Below are positions 8,837-17,240 of a stretch of DNA of 40,559 nt, piece by piece. The DNA lies in the NCBI RefSeq assembly GCF_020889685.1, contig NZ_JACMYO010000066.1, forward strand, positions 1 through 40,559. Direction: 5' to 3'. Source of the DNA: Bradyrhizobium oropedii. GTDB taxonomy: Bacteria > Pseudomonadota > Alphaproteobacteria > Rhizobiales > Xanthobacteraceae. The first letter of the stretch is position 1. Each line of letters opens with the position of its first letter. The notes beneath the pieces were generated by a model. The model was not told the origin of the DNA, searched no databases, and was given only the letters and a program-made list of their open reading frames with translations. The position numbers and the translations under genes were made by a program.

Positions 8837-9729
8837 TACTTATGGATCAGCGTGCCGGTGCCCTGGTTGGTGAAGAGCTCGAGCAGCACCGCGTGCTGCG
8901 TCTTGCCGTCGATGATCACGACGCCCTGCACGCCCTGTTCGAGCGCGTAGATGCAGGTCTCGACCTTGGGGATCATGCCGCCGGAAATCGTGCCGTCGGC
9001 GATCAGCTTGCGCGCTTCCTTGATCGACAGGTCCGGAATCAGCTTCTTGGACTTGTCGAGCACGCCGGGCACGTCGGTCAACAGCAGCAGGCGCTTGGCT
9101 TTCAACGCGCCGGCGATCGCACCGGCAAAGGTGTCGGCGTTGACGTTCAGCGTCTGGCCGTCCTGCGAGGTCGCCAGCGGCGCCAGCACCGGGATCAGCT
9201 CATAGCCGATCAGCTGATTGAGCAGCGTGAGGTCGACCTTTTCGGGGTCGCCGACGAAGCCGAGGTCGACGGCCTTCTCGATGTTGGAATCGGGATCGAC
9301 CATGGTTCGCGTCGTCTTCGACGCCTTCACCATGTTGCCGTCTTTGCCGGACAGGCCAACGGCCTTGCCGCCGGCCTCGTTGATGTAGCCGACGATCTGC
9401 TTGTTGACCGAGCCCGCCAGCACCATCTCGACGATCTCGATGGTGGCGGCATCGGTGATGCGCAGGCCCGCGGCGAATTCCGACTGGATGCCGAGGCGCT
9501 TCAGCATGGTCGCGATCTGCGGCCCGCCGCCATGCACGACCACCGGATTGATCGCGGTCTGCTCGAGCAGCACGATGTCGCGCGCGAACGCCTTGGCGGT
9601 GTCCTCGGCGCCCATGGCATGGCCGCCGTACTTGATGACGATGGTTTCCTCGTCATACTCCTGCATGTGCGGCAGCGCCTCGGACAGGATACGGGCCTGA
9701 TCGAGCGGGCTGATATGCTGGTCGGTCAT
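8836..9729 (-). CDS. argB: acetylglutamate kinase
   Basis: Phosphorylates N-acetyl-L-glutamate, the second step of arginine synthesis; cytosolic. The 297-residue sequence shows 'IVIKYGGHAMG' (phosphate-binding Lys and Gly-Gly), 'VVVHGGGPQI' for acetylglutamate, and 'LNVNADTFAGAIAGALKA' near the nucleotide site. The C-terminal 'SGGMIPKVE' and 'VVIIDGKTQHAVLLELFT' belong to the arginine-sensitive type. It is the first gene of an overlapping pair with the DUF1036 gene. The 230-nt upstream gap to the DUF423 gene is mostly a dispersed repeat. Confidence 0.96.
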   Translation of the reverse strand: MTDQHISPLDQARILSEALPHMQEYDEETIVIKYGGHAMGAEDTAKAFARDIVLLEQTAINPVVVHGGGPQIATMLKRLGIQSEFAAGLRITDAATIEIVEMVLAGSVNKQIVGYINEAGGKAVGLSGKDGNMVKASKTTRTMVDPDSNIEKAVDLGFVGDPEKVDLTLLNQLIGYELIPVLAPLATSQDGQTLNVNADTFAGAIAGALKAKRLLLLTDVPGVLDKSKKLIPDLSIKEARKLIADGTISGGMIPKVETCIYALEQGVQGVVIIDGKTQHAVLLELFTNQGTGTLIHK

Positions 9730-9804
9730 GGGGCTGGTCTCATCGTCAGCGGAGGGACGGGCGCGGTTCTATCTGATTGCCGGGCAGGGCGCAAAGCGTC
9801 TTGA

Positions 9805-9943
9805 CCCTCTCCCCTTGTGGGAGAGGGTGGATCAATCGCGCAACGCGCGATTGAGACGGGTGAGGGGTCTGTCTCCGCGGATAGAGACCCTCATCCGGCG
9901 CGGATTGCATCCGCGCCACCTTCTCCCACAAGGGGGAGAAGGG
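9805..9943. repeat. dispersed inverted repeat (DUF423-argB gap)
   Basis: The element begins 'ccctctccccttgtgggaga' and ends 'ttctcccacaagggggagaa', imperfect inverse copies about 140 nt apart. Inner pairs include 'caatcgcgcaacgcgcgatt' and 'cggcgcggattgcatccgcg', each locally self-complementary. The family is familiar to me from Bradyrhizobium and related genomes as a multi-copy intergenic element that can form a long cruciform or RNA hairpin. Confidence 0.7.
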
Positions 9944-9951
9944 AAGAGGCA

Positions 9952-10320
9952 TCAACGCCTCGGCCACATTGCCGCGACCGCCAGCGCCAGCCAGCTCAGG
10001 ATCAGCAGCGTTCCGCCTGATGGAGCCGCCATCGGAAACAAGCCGTGGCCGCCATATTGGCGCAGCACCAGGTCGCCCGCGAACAATGACGCCGCGATGA
10101 CGAAGCCTGCCGCCGCCACGATTCCGAGCTTCGCATGGATGATCGTGCGGTCCGCGATCGCAAGGGTCGCGATGGCGGCGGATGCATGGAACAGCAGCAT
10201 CGAGGACGCCGCGGCCAGCCGCGTGGCATCAGGCAAATGGGCGGCGGCCGCCGCCAGCATCACGCCGCAGGTGCCCATGATGGCGCCGAGCCCGATCAGG
10301 AGGCGGGATACGCCGTTCAT
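9952..10320 (-). CDS. DUF423 family small membrane protein
   Basis: 122 residues with four closely spaced hydrophobic segments and the DUF423 pattern of a Gly-rich first helix ('LLIGLGAIMGTCGVMLAA') followed by an Ala-His segment. Related proteins such as E. coli YgdD have no established activity. Its ATG overlaps the ysxC stop by four bases (ATGA), which supports the start and translational coupling. The frame is continuous with a longer unrelated open frame upstream, which is only the antisense-type run-on through ysxC in another frame. Confidence 0.82.
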   Translation of the reverse strand: MNGVSRLLIGLGAIMGTCGVMLAAAAAHLPDATRLAAASSMLLFHASAAIATLAIADRTIIHAKLGIVAAAGFVIAASLFAGDLVLRQYGGHGLFPMAAPSGGTLLILSWLALAVAAMWPRR

Positions 10321-10970
10321 CGGCGCCGCTCCTCGATCAGGCGCACCATCGCGGCGCGCAGCTCCGGCATGCCGTCGCCGGTGCGCGACGAGGTCACCAG
10401 AATTTCGGGGAAGGCGGCAGGATGCTTTGCGAGCTTGGCGATGGTGTCGGCGGTGACGGTCTTGAGTTCGCCGGCCTTGACCTGGTCGGCCTTGGTCAGC
10501 ACGACCTGGTAGCTGACCGCGGACTTGTCCAGCGTCTTCAGGACGTCGAGATCGACGTCCTTGATGCCGTGGCGGGCGTCGATCAACACATAGACCCGCG
10601 CCAGCGTCGCGCGCCCGAGCAGGAATTTGTGGATCAGCGCGGTCCATGACGCCACCTTGGTTTTCGGCGCCGAGGCGTAGCCGTAACCGGGCATGTCGAC
10701 GAGACGAATGTCCGCGTTTTCCGGGCCCTCGAAGAAGATCAGTTCCTGGGTGCGGCCCGGCGTATGCGAGGTGCGAGCGAGCGCATTGCGGCCGGTCAGC
10801 GCGTTGATCAGGCTCGACTTGCCGACATTGGAGCGGCCGGCAAACGCGACCTCGAGGCCGGCCATCGGCGGCAGCGTCTCGATCGAGGGCGAGGCCCAGA
10901 TGAAGCGCCAGTCGCCGGCGAACAGCTTTCGCCCCTGTTCGATCAGCTCCGCATCGGGTTCGGCGGTCAT
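10317..10970 (-). CDS. ysxC: ribosome biogenesis GTPase YsxC/EngB
   Basis: Small Ras-like GTPase needed for maturation of the large ribosomal subunit in the organisms studied. G-motifs in the 217 residues are G1 'GRSNVGKSSLINAL' (about 45-58), G2 Thr in 'SHTPGRTQ', G3 'DMPGYGYA' and G4 'LTKADQ'. It lies downstream of yidC with a dispersed repeat between, and immediately upstream of the DUF423 gene with a 4-base overlap. The order yidC-ysxC-argB is a familiar alphaproteobacterial arrangement. Confidence 0.95.
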   Translation of the reverse strand: MTAEPDAELIEQGRKLFAGDWRFIWASPSIETLPPMAGLEVAFAGRSNVGKSSLINALTGRNALARTSHTPGRTQELIFFEGPENADIRLVDMPGYGYASAPKTKVASWTALIHKFLLGRATLARVYVLIDARHGIKDVDLDVLKTLDKSAVSYQVVLTKADQVKAGELKTVTADTIAKLAKHPAAFPEILVTSSRTGDGMPELRAAMVRLIEERRR

Positions 10971-10991
10971 GCGCAGTGGCTCGCTCTCATT

Positions 10992-11077
10992 CCGTCATTG
11001 CGAGGAGCGAAGCGACGAAGCAATCCATCTCTCCTCGTGCTGAGGCGTGGATTGCTTCGCTTCGCTCGCAATGACGG
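10992..11077. repeat. dispersed inverted repeat (yidC-ysxC gap)
   Basis: Left arm 'cgtcattgcgaggagcgaag' and right arm 'cttcgctcgcaatgacgg' are near-perfect inverse complements, with 'gaagcaatcca' and 'tggattgcttc' pairing inside. The family is common between genes in Bradyrhizobium-type genomes. It occupies most of the 113-nt gap and could form a strong RNA hairpin after the yidC stop. Confidence 0.75.
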
Positions 11078-11083
11078 TGCTTC

Positions 11084-12961
11084 CTATGTCGGCTTCTTGG
11101 CGAACGTCGACTTCAGATTGTCGAATAACTCCACCTTCACGCCGTTCTTGCGCATGATGAAGCTCTGCTGCAGCACCGACAGCGTGTTATTCCAGGCCCA
11201 GTAGATCACGAGACCCGCCGGGAAGCCCGCCAGCATGAAAGTGAAGATCAGCGGCATCCAGTCGAAGATCATCTTCTGGGTCGGATCCGGCGGCGCCGGG
11301 TTGAGCTTCATCTGGACCCACATCGTGATGCCCATGATGATCGGCCAGATGCCCATCACCAGATAGGCGCCGAAATGCGGTCCGAGCAGCGCGATCGGAT
11401 CGAACGGGATCAGCCCGAACAGCGTGAACAGATTGGTCGGATCGGGTGCCGAGAGGTCCTTGATCCAGCCGAAGAACGGCGCGTGCCGCATTTCGATGGT
11501 GATGAACAGCACCTTGTAGAGCGAGAAGAACACCGGGATCTGCAAGGCGACGGGAAGACAACCGGCGATCGGGTTGATCTTCTCCTTCTTGTAGATCTCC
11601 ATCATCTCCTGCTGCTGCTTCACGCGGTCGTCAGGATAGCGCTCCTTCAGCGCGGCCAGCTGCGGCTGCACCGACTTCATCTTCGCCATCGAGGCGTAGG
11701 ACTTGTTGGCGAGCGGGAAGAACAGCAGCTTCACGATCACGGTCACCAGCAGGATCGCGATGCCGAAATTGCCGACCAGGCGATAGAACCAGTCGAGCGC
11801 CAGGAACATCGGCTTGGTGATGAAGTAGAAGTGGCCCCAGTCGATCAGGAGATCGAAATGGTTGAGGCCGAGCTGCTTGTTGTAGCCGCCGAAGCCGACC
11901 AGCGGGAAGTTGAGGCCGACGGTCGCGGCCTCCTTGGCGCCGGCGAACAGCCGCGCATTGGCAACGCCGGTGCCGCCGATCGGAATGGTCTGCGCGCCGA
12001 GCATGTAATCGGCCCGATAGCGTTTGGCGCGCGGATCGGAAGCCGAGTCGTTGGTAAGACGGGCCGTTTGCAGCGTGGCGTTGGTGTCCGGCAGAAGGGC
12101 TGTCGCCCAGTATTTGTCGGTAATGCCCAGCCAGGCGTTGGTCACGTTGTCAAACCTGACGCCACGCGAGTCCTCGCCGGTCGGGATCTTGCTGTCGTCG
12201 ATGTTCTTGTAGGTGTATTCCTGCAGGCCCTGTTCGCCGAGATAGCCGATCAGGCCTTCGTGCAGGATCGCGTAGCCCGAGACCGGCGGCTTGCCGCCGC
12301 GCGAGATCAGGCCGAACGGATACAGCGTCACCGGCGCGCTGCCTTGATTGATGACCTCGTCCTTGATGCTGAAGAGGTAGCGATCGTCGATCGAGATGGT
12401 GCGGCGGAAGGTCAGGCCCTGGCCGTTCTCGTATTTCAGAACCACCGGGGTGCTCGGCGATAGGTCGTTCGAGCCCTCCTGCTGCCAGACGGTTTCGGAG
12501 TCCGGCGTCTTCACCGACGCGCCGTTGGCGGTCAGCCACAGGAACTCGGCATAGTAAGGCTCGGCCGTGCCCGACGGCGACAGCAGCACGATGGCTGGCG
12601 ATTTCGGGTCGACCGTCTCGCGGAACTGGACCAGTGACAGATCGTCGATCCGGGCGCCCTTCAGCGCGATGCTGCCGATGACGCGCGGGGTGTCGATCTT
12701 GATGCGCGGGCCGGCTGCAAGCACGGTCTCGCGGCTTGCCACCGGAGCGTCAGCGGCAGGCTTGCCTGGTGCCGGGGAGGGCGTGGTCGAAGCACCCGGA
12801 ACGGCACCCGGGGTCGCTTGCGGCGACGGCTTCAGCAATTCGGCCTGCTTCTGCGCCTCGCGCTGCTTCTCCATCTGCGGCACATTGTAGAAATATTGCC
12901 AGGCGATCAGGACGAGGCCGGACAGAATGACGGCAAGGATCGTGTTGCGGTTATTGGACAT
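11084..12961 (-). CDS. yidC: membrane protein insertase YidC (Oxa1 family)
   Basis: Inserts and folds inner-membrane proteins, alone or with SecYEG. The 625 residues contain an N-terminal anchor ('TILAVILSGLVLIAWQYFY'), a Pro/Ala-rich linker and the large periplasmic P1 domain (about 75-350) of Gram-negative YidC. The conserved five-helix core begins near 'WFYRLVGNFGIAILLVTVIV'; typical core strings are 'YASMAKMKSVQPQLAALKER' and 'GCLPVALQIPVFFSLYKVL'. It follows rnpA by 3 nt, so rpmH-rnpA-yidC is one transcription unit. Confidence 0.97.
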   Translation of the reverse strand: MSNNRNTILAVILSGLVLIAWQYFYNVPQMEKQREAQKQAELLKPSPQATPGAVPGASTTPSPAPGKPAADAPVASRETVLAAGPRIKIDTPRVIGSIALKGARIDDLSLVQFRETVDPKSPAIVLLSPSGTAEPYYAEFLWLTANGASVKTPDSETVWQQEGSNDLSPSTPVVLKYENGQGLTFRRTISIDDRYLFSIKDEVINQGSAPVTLYPFGLISRGGKPPVSGYAILHEGLIGYLGEQGLQEYTYKNIDDSKIPTGEDSRGVRFDNVTNAWLGITDKYWATALLPDTNATLQTARLTNDSASDPRAKRYRADYMLGAQTIPIGGTGVANARLFAGAKEAATVGLNFPLVGFGGYNKQLGLNHFDLLIDWGHFYFITKPMFLALDWFYRLVGNFGIAILLVTVIVKLLFFPLANKSYASMAKMKSVQPQLAALKERYPDDRVKQQQEMMEIYKKEKINPIAGCLPVALQIPVFFSLYKVLFITIEMRHAPFFGWIKDLSAPDPTNLFTLFGLIPFDPIALLGPHFGAYLVMGIWPIIMGITMWVQMKLNPAPPDPTQKMIFDWMPLIFTFMLAGFPAGLVIYWAWNNTLSVLQQSFIMRKNGVKVELFDNLKSTFAKKPT

Positions 12962-12964
12962 CTC

Positions 12965-13345
12965 TCAGGGTCTCGTCATTCCATTCGGATTACGTGCGCT
13001 TTCGTTGCCCGCTTTTGGCGCAGGCCGGTCAAGGCGGCGCAACGCCGACCGCAGATCGTCAAGCATGGTCGTAAAGTCGCGGGTCAGCGCGTCACGGCGG
13101 CCGACTAGCACATAATCATGGTGCGGCCGCATGAATACGGCATCGACCCGTCTCATCACTTCGCGAAGCCGGCGCCGGATGCGGTTGCGCTCGGTCGCAG
13201 TGCCGTTCTTTTTGGTGACGGTATAGCCGACGCGGATCGGGCCCTGATCATCGCGGCGGCGGCCCTGCAGCACAAAAGCTGCGGTATTCGCCCGTGCGCC
13301 ATTGGCAACGGCGAGGAAATCCGCCCGCTGCCTCAGCCGATCCAT
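12965..13345 (-). CDS. rnpA: ribonuclease P protein component
   Basis: Protein subunit of RNase P, which trims the 5' leader of precursor tRNAs together with the catalytic RNA. The 126-residue basic protein carries 'RADFLAVANGAR' at the N-terminus, the family motif 'ATERNRIRRRLREVMR' (RNR core) at about 51-66, and 'DYVLVGRRDALTRDF' toward the C-terminus. It sits between rpmH (32 nt upstream) and yidC (3 nt downstream), the near-universal bacterial order. Confidence 0.95.
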   Translation of the reverse strand: MDRLRQRADFLAVANGARANTAAFVLQGRRRDDQGPIRVGYTVTKKNGTATERNRIRRRLREVMRRVDAVFMRPHHDYVLVGRRDALTRDFTTMLDDLRSALRRLDRPAPKAGNESARNPNGMTRP

Positions 13346-13377
13346 AATGGGTATCTCCGGAGAGGAGACGTCCGGGC

Positions 13378-13512
13378 TCAGGCGCTCAGGCGCTTGCGGC
13401 CGCGCGCGCGACGCGCAGCGAGGACCTTGCGGCCGCCGGCCGTGGCGAGGCGGGCGCGGAAGCCGTGACGGCGCTTGCGCACCAGTTTGCTAGGTTGATA
13501 AGTCCGCTTCAC
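13378..13512 (-). CDS. rpmH: 50S ribosomal protein L34
   Basis: A 44-residue highly basic protein. Translated from a GTG at 13512 it starts M-K-R-T-Y-Q-P-S-K-L and ends R-K-R-L-S-A with a TGA stop at 13378-13380, matching L34 in length and sequence. There is no ATG at the conserved start position: the codon before Lys-Arg-Thr is GTG. A good sigma-70-like promoter lies about 140 nt upstream. First gene of rpmH-rnpA-yidC. Confidence 0.95.
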   Translation of the reverse strand: MKRTYQPSKLVRKRRHGFRARLATAGGRKVLAARRARGRKRLSA

Positions 13513-13652
13513 GGGTAATTCTCCGCTGACCGGGCAATTTGCCGTTGTATTGAGATGGAGTCCGGTGATGCTGGCGGGCCCAAACGAGCCGTTTACGGCC
13601 CCAAAGAGCCGCCCCCGGTCAAGAACCGGGCCATCGCGGACAGTTGGCGCGG

Positions 13653-13681
13653 CTTATAAGGGAGCGTCCTGTTTTCGTCAA
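13653..13681 (-). promoter_or_regulatory. sigma-70-type promoter for rpmH-rnpA-yidC
   Basis: Read on the minus strand, TTGACG (13676-13681) and TATAAG (13653-13658) are separated by exactly 17 nt. Both boxes are close to consensus and the spacing is ideal. It is placed about 140 nt before the rpmH GTG, implying an untranslated leader of roughly 130 nt. The remaining part of the 13513-13876 gap shows no gene. Confidence 0.65.
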
Positions 13682-13876
13682 TGTCACACGGCGTCGCAAA
13701 AAGGGTTCTTTGAAACGTCGCAATTGGGGCGAATATATCTGATTTCGCGGGGTATTTGACGGTAAGGGTACGCTTTGGGGCGTCCGGGGAACCGGCGACA
13801 TTAGCGATCCGTAATTTGACCGGCTCGGGGGCCGGGCCGCATCTTCCGACCCCTCAGCCAAACAAGGCCTTATCTT

Positions 13877-15355
13877 GTGGCTCTAACTGACGATCAGGCG
13901 ACCGCGCAGAAGCAGCGGCCCAAGCCGACTCTTCGGCTCGGGCTGTCGGGCAAGCTTTTGCTGCTGACGATTCCCCTGGTGATGATCGCCGGGCTCCTGA
14001 TCTACGTGCCGGCCATCGCCAACTTCCGGATGAACCGGCTCAATGACCGCCTGGCTGCCGCCAATACTGCGGCGCTGGTGCTTGACGCCGCCCCCTCTGG
14101 CCTGGTGCCGGATTCGCTGGCGCGGCAGATCCTGACCAGCATCGGCGCCCGTGCCGTCGCCATCAAGCTCGGGCAGCAGCGCCGCCTGCTCGCCAGCGCC
14201 GACCTGCCGGCCGCGATCGACCATGACGTCGACATGCGGGCCATGACGGTGTGGTCGGCGATCGTCGATGCCTTCGAGATCATGCTGGAACACGGCGACC
14301 AGACCATCCGCGTGGTCGGCCCGGCGCCGGGCCAGGCGCAGTTCATCGAGGTCGTGATCGACGAGAAGCCGCTGCGGCAGGCGATGTACAGATTCTCGCG
14401 CAACGTGCTGGTCGTCGCACTGCTGATTGCCGGCCTCACCGCGGGTCTGGTCTATCTGGCGCTGCATTACCTGTTCGTCCGGCCGATGCGGCGGCTGACC
14501 GCAAGCCTGGTCGGCTTCCACGAAAATCCGGAGAGCTCGGCGCGAATCATCGTGCCCAGCCAGCGCGGCGACGAGATCGGCGTTGCCGAGCGCGAGCTGT
14601 CGGACATGCAGCGCGACCTCGTCTCGATGCTGCATCAGAAGAGCCGGCTCGCCGCGCTCGGGCTTGCCGTCTCCAAGATCAACCATGACCTGCGCAACCT
14701 CTTGGCATCCTCGCAATTGCTGTCGGACCAGCTTGCCAGCGTGCCCGACCCGCGGGTGCAGCGCTTTGCGCCGAAATTGATGCGCTCGCTCGAGCGCGCC
14801 ATCGCGTTCTGCCAGTCGACGTTGTCCTACGGCCGCGCCCAGGAGGCGGCACCCGACCGCCGCGTGATCATGGTCGAGCCCGCGGTTGCCGAGGTGCGGG
14901 AATCGGCCGGGCTTGCAACCGAGGTCTCGATCACCTGGATCAGCGCGATCGAGCGCGGCCTGACCATCGACGCCGACCCGGACCAGCTGTTCCGCGTGCT
15001 GCTCAACCTGGTGCGCAACGCCACGCAGGCGCTGGAAAGCCGGCAGGACAGCGATGGCGGTGCCCAGCAGATCCGTATCACCGGCCGCCGCGAGGGGACG
15101 GTTGCGATCATCGAGGTCTCCGATACCGGCCCCGGCGTGCCGGCCAAGGCGCGCGAGCATCTGTTCGAGGCGTTCCAGACCTCCGGCCGCCCCGGCGGCA
15201 GCGGGCTCGGCCTCGCGATTGCCGCCGAGCTGATCCGCGCCCATGGCGGCCATATTCACCTGGTCGAGGGCACCATCGGCGCCACCTTCCGGATTTCGAT
15301 CCCGGATCGCCCGGTGGAATTGCTGTCGATCCGCAGCGAGCGGGCGAGGGCGTAG
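13877..15355 (+). CDS. orphan membrane sensor histidine kinase
   Basis: A 492-residue two-component sensor. It has a membrane helix at about 26-46, a periplasmic region at about 47-173, a second helix at about 176-200, and a HAMP-like segment at about 200-252. The dimerisation/phosphoacceptor helix contains 'KINHDLRNLL' with His270. The ATPase domain has N-box 'NLVRNATQAL' (about 378), G1 'DTGPGVP' (about 416) and G2 'GGSGLGLAIA' (about 440). The likely start is GTG at 13877; no better in-frame ATG precedes the first helix. No response regulator gene adjoins it, so its partner and signal are unknown. It is divergent from rpmH and upstream of tRNA-Arg. Confidence 0.88.
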   Translation: MALTDDQATAQKQRPKPTLRLGLSGKLLLLTIPLVMIAGLLIYVPAIANFRMNRLNDRLAAANTAALVLDAAPSGLVPDSLARQILTSIGARAVAIKLGQQRRLLASADLPAAIDHDVDMRAMTVWSAIVDAFEIMLEHGDQTIRVVGPAPGQAQFIEVVIDEKPLRQAMYRFSRNVLVVALLIAGLTAGLVYLALHYLFVRPMRRLTASLVGFHENPESSARIIVPSQRGDEIGVAERELSDMQRDLVSMLHQKSRLAALGLAVSKINHDLRNLLASSQLLSDQLASVPDPRVQRFAPKLMRSLERAIAFCQSTLSYGRAQEAAPDRRVIMVEPAVAEVRESAGLATEVSITWISAIERGLTIDADPDQLFRVLLNLVRNATQALESRQDSDGGAQQIRITGRREGTVAIIEVSDTGPGVPAKAREHLFEAFQTSGRPGGSGLGLAIAAELIRAHGGHIHLVEGTIGATFRISIPDRPVELLSIRSERARA

Positions 15356-15366
15356 GCGGCTCCGGT

Positions 15367-15394
15367 ATTTCGGGCGGCCAAACTGCGCCGAAAT
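15367..15394 (+). terminator. hairpin after the histidine kinase
   Basis: Arms ATTTCGG(g)CG and CGCCGAAAT can pair with one bulged G and a loop of about 9 nt, 12 nt after the kinase stop. There is no proper T-tract, so this is a weak candidate terminator. Confidence 0.3.
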
Positions 15395-15409
15395 TGGCAT
15401 TTCCAGAGC

Positions 15410-15438
15410 TTGCCAACCGGGCCGGGAGCCTGTAGCTA
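15410..15438 (+). promoter_or_regulatory. candidate promoter for tRNA-Arg
   Basis: TTGCCA (15410-15415) and TAGCTA (15433-15438) are 17 nt apart, and a start near 15445 would give a leader of about 60 nt before the tRNA. Both boxes deviate by two bases from consensus. Confidence 0.45.
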
Positions 15439-15504
15439 GAGCGCTCTTTCGCGACGTTCCGGGCTTCCCGGAACCTTGCGGGCTTCGAGCCCACCCGCGA
15501 AAAT

Positions 15505-15581
15505 GCGCCCGTAGCTCAGCTGGATAGAGCATCAGACTACGAATCTGAGGGTCGGACGTTCGAATCGTTCCGGGCGCGCCA
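15505..15581 (+). tRNA. tRNA-Arg (anticodon ACG)
   Basis: The 77-nt sequence folds as a full cloverleaf. The acceptor pair is GCGCCCG with CGGGCGC, the D-arm is GCTCAGCTGGATAGAGC, and the anticodon stem TCAGA/TCTGA encloses CTACGAA with ACG at the centre. The T-arm is GGACG-TTCGAAT-CGTTC, followed by discriminator G and an encoded CCA at 15579-15581. ACG is the anticodon whose A34 is normally deaminated to inosine to read CGU, CGC and CGA. Confidence 0.97.
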
Positions 15582-15763
15582 TTCGTCTTTGTTTTCATTG
15601 GTTTTTCACGCCGGCAGCCGAGTTCGCTACCGGGCGAGAGCGCCAGCGGCGCTGCGACGTCCGTCACGGCCTTCAATTGTTTGTGCGGTGCGGCGATGGT
15701 TTTATTGCATTGCAACAAAGCGGGCCTAGATCTGCTTCTCGAATCCCATCGAGGAGCCTTCAA

Positions 15764-16030
15764 GTGACCAAGATTTCCCTCTCCATCATCGCCGCCACCC
15801 TCGCGATCGCGAGTGCAACGAGCGCATCGGCAGCGGAGCTTCCGACTTTCGAAGCCGCGGGCCTGCCGATCTCGCCGGTGCAGGCTGGCGCGCTTGGCGC
15901 CGCCAATGTCCACGAGCAGGCGCCGATCGCCGCGACGTCGGCCACGCCGCATCAGCTCAGCGTCCTGACACCGCGAAGCAAGATCACGACCGCACGGGCT
16001 TCTGCCCGTACCGACCGCTCGCTGCATTGA
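15764..16030 (+). CDS. small exported protein of unknown function
   Basis: 88 residues from a GTG at 15764, preceded by a clear GAGGAG ribosome-binding site 7 nt upstream. That site is the reason for preferring this start over the longer open frame from 15677. The first 23 residues form a signal peptide (K-I-S-L-S-I-I-A-A-T-L-A-I-A) ending at 'SASA'. The mature part is short, Ala/Thr/Ser-rich and without cysteine, ending in a basic tail ('TTARASARTDRSLH'). A strong terminator follows 23 nt after the stop, showing a single-gene unit. I do not recognise the family. Confidence 0.75.
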   Translation: MTKISLSIIAATLAIASATSASAAELPTFEAAGLPISPVQAGALGAANVHEQAPIAATSATPHQLSVLTPRSKITTARASARTDRSLH

Positions 16031-16052
16031 GCTGCATAGCGGATCCCCTCCG

Positions 16053-16080
16053 AGGCCCGCGACAACGTCGCGGGCCTTCT
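16053..16080 (+). terminator. Rho-independent terminator
   Basis: GGCCCGCGAC (16054-16063) and GTCGCGGGCC (16067-16076) form a perfect 10-bp GC-rich stem with an AAC loop, extended by A-T, and followed by TTCT. It ends the small exported-protein gene. Confidence 0.85.
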
Positions 16081-16341
16081 CGTATGTACGATGCGCGGCA
16101 CCTGCGTCGGCTCGCGACAGCGTCGTGATGAATTCTTCGACGACACCGTTAGCGAAACATTTCTGTCGCGGATCGCCGCTCATGCTCTGAAGCGACAGGC
16201 CGCGACTGCTGGCTGGATCGCAAGCGGCAGCGTTTCGGTCGCCTCCGGATCAATTCAATATCCGTACCGACCAGCGGCGCTTCAGAAGCAGGCTGAAGCC
16301 GAGCGGCGTCCCGTAAAAACCCTGCTTGCGCTCGCCGGAAC

Positions 16342-16408
16342 GTTGAGAAAAAATAAGGTTTTTCAACATATAGGGCACAGACTGTTTTTATTCTTATTGT
16401 CTGCCCTA
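16342..16408. promoter_or_regulatory. AT-rich double inverted repeat upstream of the hydroxylase gene
   Basis: Two adjacent hairpins lie in the 350-nt gap 16081-16430. The first is GTTGAgAAAAA/TTTTTCAAC (16342-16367). The second is TAGGGCAcaGAC/GTCTGCCCTA (16371-16408) with a 2-nt bulge. This stretch is strikingly AT-rich against its surroundings and ends 22 nt before the ATG, so it covers the expected promoter and leader. It may be an operator or an RNA structure. The rest of the gap holds no gene that I can support. Confidence 0.5.
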
Positions 16409-16430
16409 TTGAGCCGGCGAGTGATTTCTC

Positions 16431-17240
16431 ATGCCGAGTAACGTTGCAAACGTCATCTTTTACGCGGCGGTATTTCTGGGGATCGTCTATGGCAGTCGTA
16501 TCCTGGAAAAACGGTGGCCGATTGCGGACGTTCCCCACGACGAGTTTCGTGATGATTGGCTCGCGGTGATCGTGAGCCTCGGCTTGTCGTACATGCTCGC
16601 TCCGGTCGCAGCGATCAGTGCCGGCGCAATTGCGGGCTATGCCGGTGTTGGCTGGATCAAGTTACCGACTGAAGGTTACTGGTGGTACGTTTCACTTGCG
16701 ATCGTCGTGGTCGCGCTCGATCTCTACAAGTACGCATACCATCGCCTTCAACATGCGATCCCGTTTCTCTGGGCGATGCACTCGTTCCATCACAGCGCGA
16801 ACGGCGTTACGTTCATCACCGGCGGCCGGCATTTCTGGTTAGAGAGGGTGCTCTCCGAAGCCTTTCTTCCGATCATGGCGATCTTGTTTCGCATCCCGCC
16901 AGATATAGCGATAGCTATCGGGTTTATCTTCTTCCTCCCCGATGCATGCGCTCATCTCAACGTCCGCATCCCGCTCGGCCGGTATGTGACATGGATCAAC
17001 AACCCGCAATGGCACCGGATTCATCACTCGGTCCGTCCTGAGCATCGCGACAAGAACTTCGCCGCCTTTTTTCCGCTCCTCGACATTCTGTTCGGCACGG
17101 CCTGGGTGCCGAAGCCGGACGAGTATCCTGCAACGGGCCTCGTGCCAGCCGAGCGAGTGGACATCATCAACAGCGTGATCTGGCCAATCCGGCATCTCCG
17201 GAATCTTTGGCATCGGGAGTCTCATAATGAATTGGGTTAA
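16431..17240 (+). CDS. fatty acid hydroxylase / sterol desaturase superfamily membrane protein
   Basis: A 269-residue integral membrane di-iron oxygenase-type protein. Histidine clusters fit the superfamily: 'YHRLQHAIPFLWAMHSFHHS' (about 103-123) and 'NPQWHRIHHSVRPEHRDKNF' (about 188-208), with an additional His in 'DACAHLN'. Three to four membrane helices surround them. Family members hydroxylate or desaturate lipids such as sterols, carotenoids or acyl chains; the substrate here is unknown. The 3' end overlaps the next gene by 14 nt. By eye the GC content and codon choice are lower than in flanking genes, a possible sign of transfer. Confidence 0.88.
   Translation: MPSNVANVIFYAAVFLGIVYGSRILEKRWPIADVPHDEFRDDWLAVIVSLGLSYMLAPVAAISAGAIAGYAGVGWIKLPTEGYWWYVSLAIVVVALDLYKYAYHRLQHAIPFLWAMHSFHHSANGVTFITGGRHFWLERVLSEAFLPIMAILFRIPPDIAIAIGFIFFLPDACAHLNVRIPLGRYVTWINNPQWHRIHHSVRPEHRDKNFAAFFPLLDILFGTAWVPKPDEYPATGLVPAERVDIINSVIWPIRHLRNLWHRESHNELG

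Noticed and set aside
13883..16183. A minus-strand open frame of about 766 codons spanning the kinase, tRNA-Arg and the small exported gene
   Set aside because: It is antisense to a clear kinase and to the tRNA. The peptide it gives over the tRNA (containing RTSDPQIRSL) is a well-known false product of reading a tRNA backwards. High-GC DNA often leaves such frames open.
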